A DNA stretch of 64,000 bases from an uncultured bacterium (lineage in GTDB: Bacteria > Bacteroidota > Bacteroidia > Bacteroidales > Bacteroidaceae): contig CAJMPR010000008.1 of assembly GCA_905215345.1 (NCBI GenBank), forward strand, positions 1 to 64,000. Direction: 5' to 3'. This document shows, one piece after another, positions 62,497 to 64,000 of this stretch. The position numbers and the translations under genes were made by a program. The notes beneath the pieces are model-generated. The model was not told the origin of the DNA and ran no database searches. It worked only from the letters and a program-made list of their open reading frames with translations. The stretch's first letter is position 1. Each line of letters starts with the position of its first letter.

Positions 62497-64000
62497 ATGA
62501 CTCACAAATGGAATTATTCACCCATTACATCCGAACAGGCAGAAGTTAGCCAACAACTGGCACAAGAGTTAGGGATTAGCCCCATACTCGGAGGATTGTT
62601 GGTGGAGCGGGGAATAACGACGGCGGCCAGCGCCAAGAAGTTTTTCCGCCCGCAACTACCGGATTTATACGACCCGTTCCTTATGAAGGATATGAACGTG
62701 GCCGTAGAGCGCCTGAATCAGGCGATGGGAAAGAAAGAGCGTATTCTGATTTATGGAGATTATGATGTGGACGGAACCACCGCCGTGGCACTGGTCTACA
62801 AGTTTATCCAACAGTTCTATTCGAACATAGACTATTACATCCCCGACCGCTATAACGAAGGGTATGGGGTTTCAACCCAAGGTGTGGATTATGCCGCAGC
62901 ATCCGGTGTAGGATTGATTATTGTACTGGATTGTGGCATCAAAGCCGTAGAAGAAATCGCCTATGCCAAAGAGAAAGGTATTGATTTTATCATCTGCGAT
63001 CATCACGTACCCGATGATGTACTCCCGCCTGCCGTAGCTATCCTGAATGCTAAGCGTTCCGATAATACGTATCCGTACGAACATCTGTCGGGTTGCGGAG
63101 TGGGCTTCAAGTTCATGCAGGCATTTGCCATCAGCAACGGGATTGAGTTTCATCACCTGATTCCTTTACTCGACCTTTGTGCCGTCAGTATCGCATCGGA
63201 TATCGTGCCTATCATGGGTGAGAACCGTATCCTTGCCTATCATGGTTTGAAACAACTCAACAGTAATCCGAGCGTAGGATTAAAAGCCATTATCGATGTA
63301 TGCGGACTGGCGGAAAAGGAAATAACCGTCAGCGACATCGTCTTCAAGATTGGCCCGCGTATCAACGCTTCCGGACGCATACAAAACGGTAAGGAAGCAG
63401 TAGACTTATTGACTGAAAAGGATTTCTCCCTCGCTTTGGAGAAGGCCGGGCAAATAAACCAGTACAACGAAACCCGCAAAGACCTCGACAAGACCATGAC
63501 CGAAGAGGCGAACCAAATCGTAGCCGAATTGGAAGGGTTGGCAGACCGACGTTCTATCGTATTGTATAACGAGGATTGGCATAAAGGAGTTATCGGTATT
63601 GTCGCTTCCCGACTGACGGAAGTTTATTACCGTCCTGCCGTAGTTTTGACACGCACGGATGACATGGCAACCGGTTCAGCCCGTTCCGTTTCAGGCTTTG
63701 ATGTTTACAAGGCTATCGAGCATTGCCGGGATTTACTGGAGAACTTTGGCGGACATACGTATGCCGCCGGACTTTCCATGAAGGTAGAGAACGTCCCCGC
63801 TTTCACGGAACGTTTCGAAGAGTTCGTATCTAATCATATCCTGCCGGAGCAAACCAGCGCTGTAATCGACATTAGTGCGGAGATTGACTTCAGAGATATC
63901 ACTCCCAAATTTTGCAGTGACCTTAAGAAGTTCAATCCGTTCGGTCCGGACAATACCAAACCGGTATTCTGTACCCATAATGTCTATGATTACGGAACCA
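62497..64000 (+). CDS. recJ: Single-stranded-DNA exonuclease RecJ (partial, 3' end outside the window)
   Basis: The first 501 codons are present and the frame is open to the right edge; the family is usually about 570 residues. RecJ degrades single-stranded DNA 5' to 3' in recombination and repair. DHH motifs are in order: ILIYGDYDVDGTTAVAL, IIVLDCGIKAVEE, FIICDHHVPDD and LSGCGVGFKF. The DHHA1 region shows SRLTEVYYRPAVVLT and NFGGHTYAAGLSM. The ATG at 62497 begins MTHKWNYSPITSEQ, normal for Bacteroides RecJ. Confidence 0.93.
   Translation, partial: MTHKWNYSPITSEQAEVSQQLAQELGISPILGGLLVERGITTAASAKKFFRPQLPDLYDPFLMKDMNVAVERLNQAMGKKERILIYGDYDVDGTTAVALVYKFIQQFYSNIDYYIPDRYNEGYGVSTQGVDYAAASGVGLIIVLDCGIKAVEEIAYAKEKGIDFIICDHHVPDDVLPPAVAILNAKRSDNTYPYEHLSGCGVGFKFMQAFAISNGIEFHHLIPLLDLCAVSIASDIVPIMGENRILAYHGLKQLNSNPSVGLKAIIDVCGLAEKEITVSDIVFKIGPRINASGRIQNGKEAVDLLTEKDFSLALEKAGQINQYNETRKDLDKTMTEEANQIVAELEGLADRRSIVLYNEDWHKGVIGIVASRLTEVYYRPAVVLTRTDDMATGSARSVSGFDVYKAIEHCRDLLENFGGHTYAAGLSMKVENVPAFTERFEEFVSNHILPEQTSAVIDISAEIDFRDITPKFCSDLKKFNPFGPDNTKPVFCTHNVYDYGT

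Overview
The window reads as a chromosomal segment of a gut Bacteroides (order Bacteroidales). The evidence is a SusC/SusD pair, several lipoprotein glycosidases, TonB receptors with an STN domain, LytS/LytTR two-component pairs, Bacteroidales-only families (DUF4249, DUF4827, DUF2027-Smr) and repeated TAnnTTTG -7 promoter elements in place of a TATAAT box. No rRNA, tRNA, insertion sequence, phage gene or CRISPR array was seen.

Layout. 1-6.0 kb (+): a short FecR-like anti-sigma, an STN-type TonB receptor, a DUF4249 lipoprotein, an unrecognised lipoprotein and a small secreted protein. 6.1-10.2 kb (-): a LytTR regulator, a TPR sensor kinase and a DUF2027-Smr protein. 10.3-12.1 kb (+): a long QueA-family protein and a NUDIX hydrolase, followed by a gene-poor stretch with a possible small RNA and a 4 x 22 bp tandem repeat. 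12.5-18.5 kb (-): glmM, DUF4827, an NrnA-like phosphoesterase, comEC and rpe. 18.6-25.7 kb (-): a heavy-metal efflux operon whose RND pump is fused to its outer-membrane channel, with an adaptor and its own LytS/LytTR pair. 25.8-29.2 kb (-): fmt, a CBS-domain chloride channel and the threonylcarbamoyl-AMP synthase, then a 546 bp spacer with a second 22 bp repeat array.

29.7-55.6 kb is a carbohydrate-utilisation island in two leftward transcription blocks separated by a rightward LacI regulator. The susC-proximal block encodes SusC, SusD, GH31, GH43, an acetylesterase-GH95 fusion, a divergent GH43-like protein and GH97. The second block encodes an aldo-keto reductase very like plant L-galactose dehydrogenase, a COG3618-type lactonase, a FucP-type symporter, a zinc dehydrogenase resembling L-galactonate 5-dehydrogenase, a GH2 beta-galactosidase and a GH43-CBM protein. 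Together they suggest release of L-galactose (and/or L-fucose), xylose, arabinose and galactose from decorated plant side chains, then oxidation of L-galactose to D-tagaturonate. There is no endo-acting backbone enzyme.

56-64 kb: a YbgC-type thioesterase (+); a ROK kinase, GH2 exo-glucosaminidase-like and XylR-type regulator operon (-), preceded by paired TTGCGCAA sites; a third 22 bp repeat array; yaaA (-); and a recJ gene (+) that runs off the right edge.

The observations most worth following are the L-galactose release-and-oxidation island, the RND-TolC polyprotein with an internal signal peptide, and three intergenic arrays that share a 22 bp period but not a sequence.
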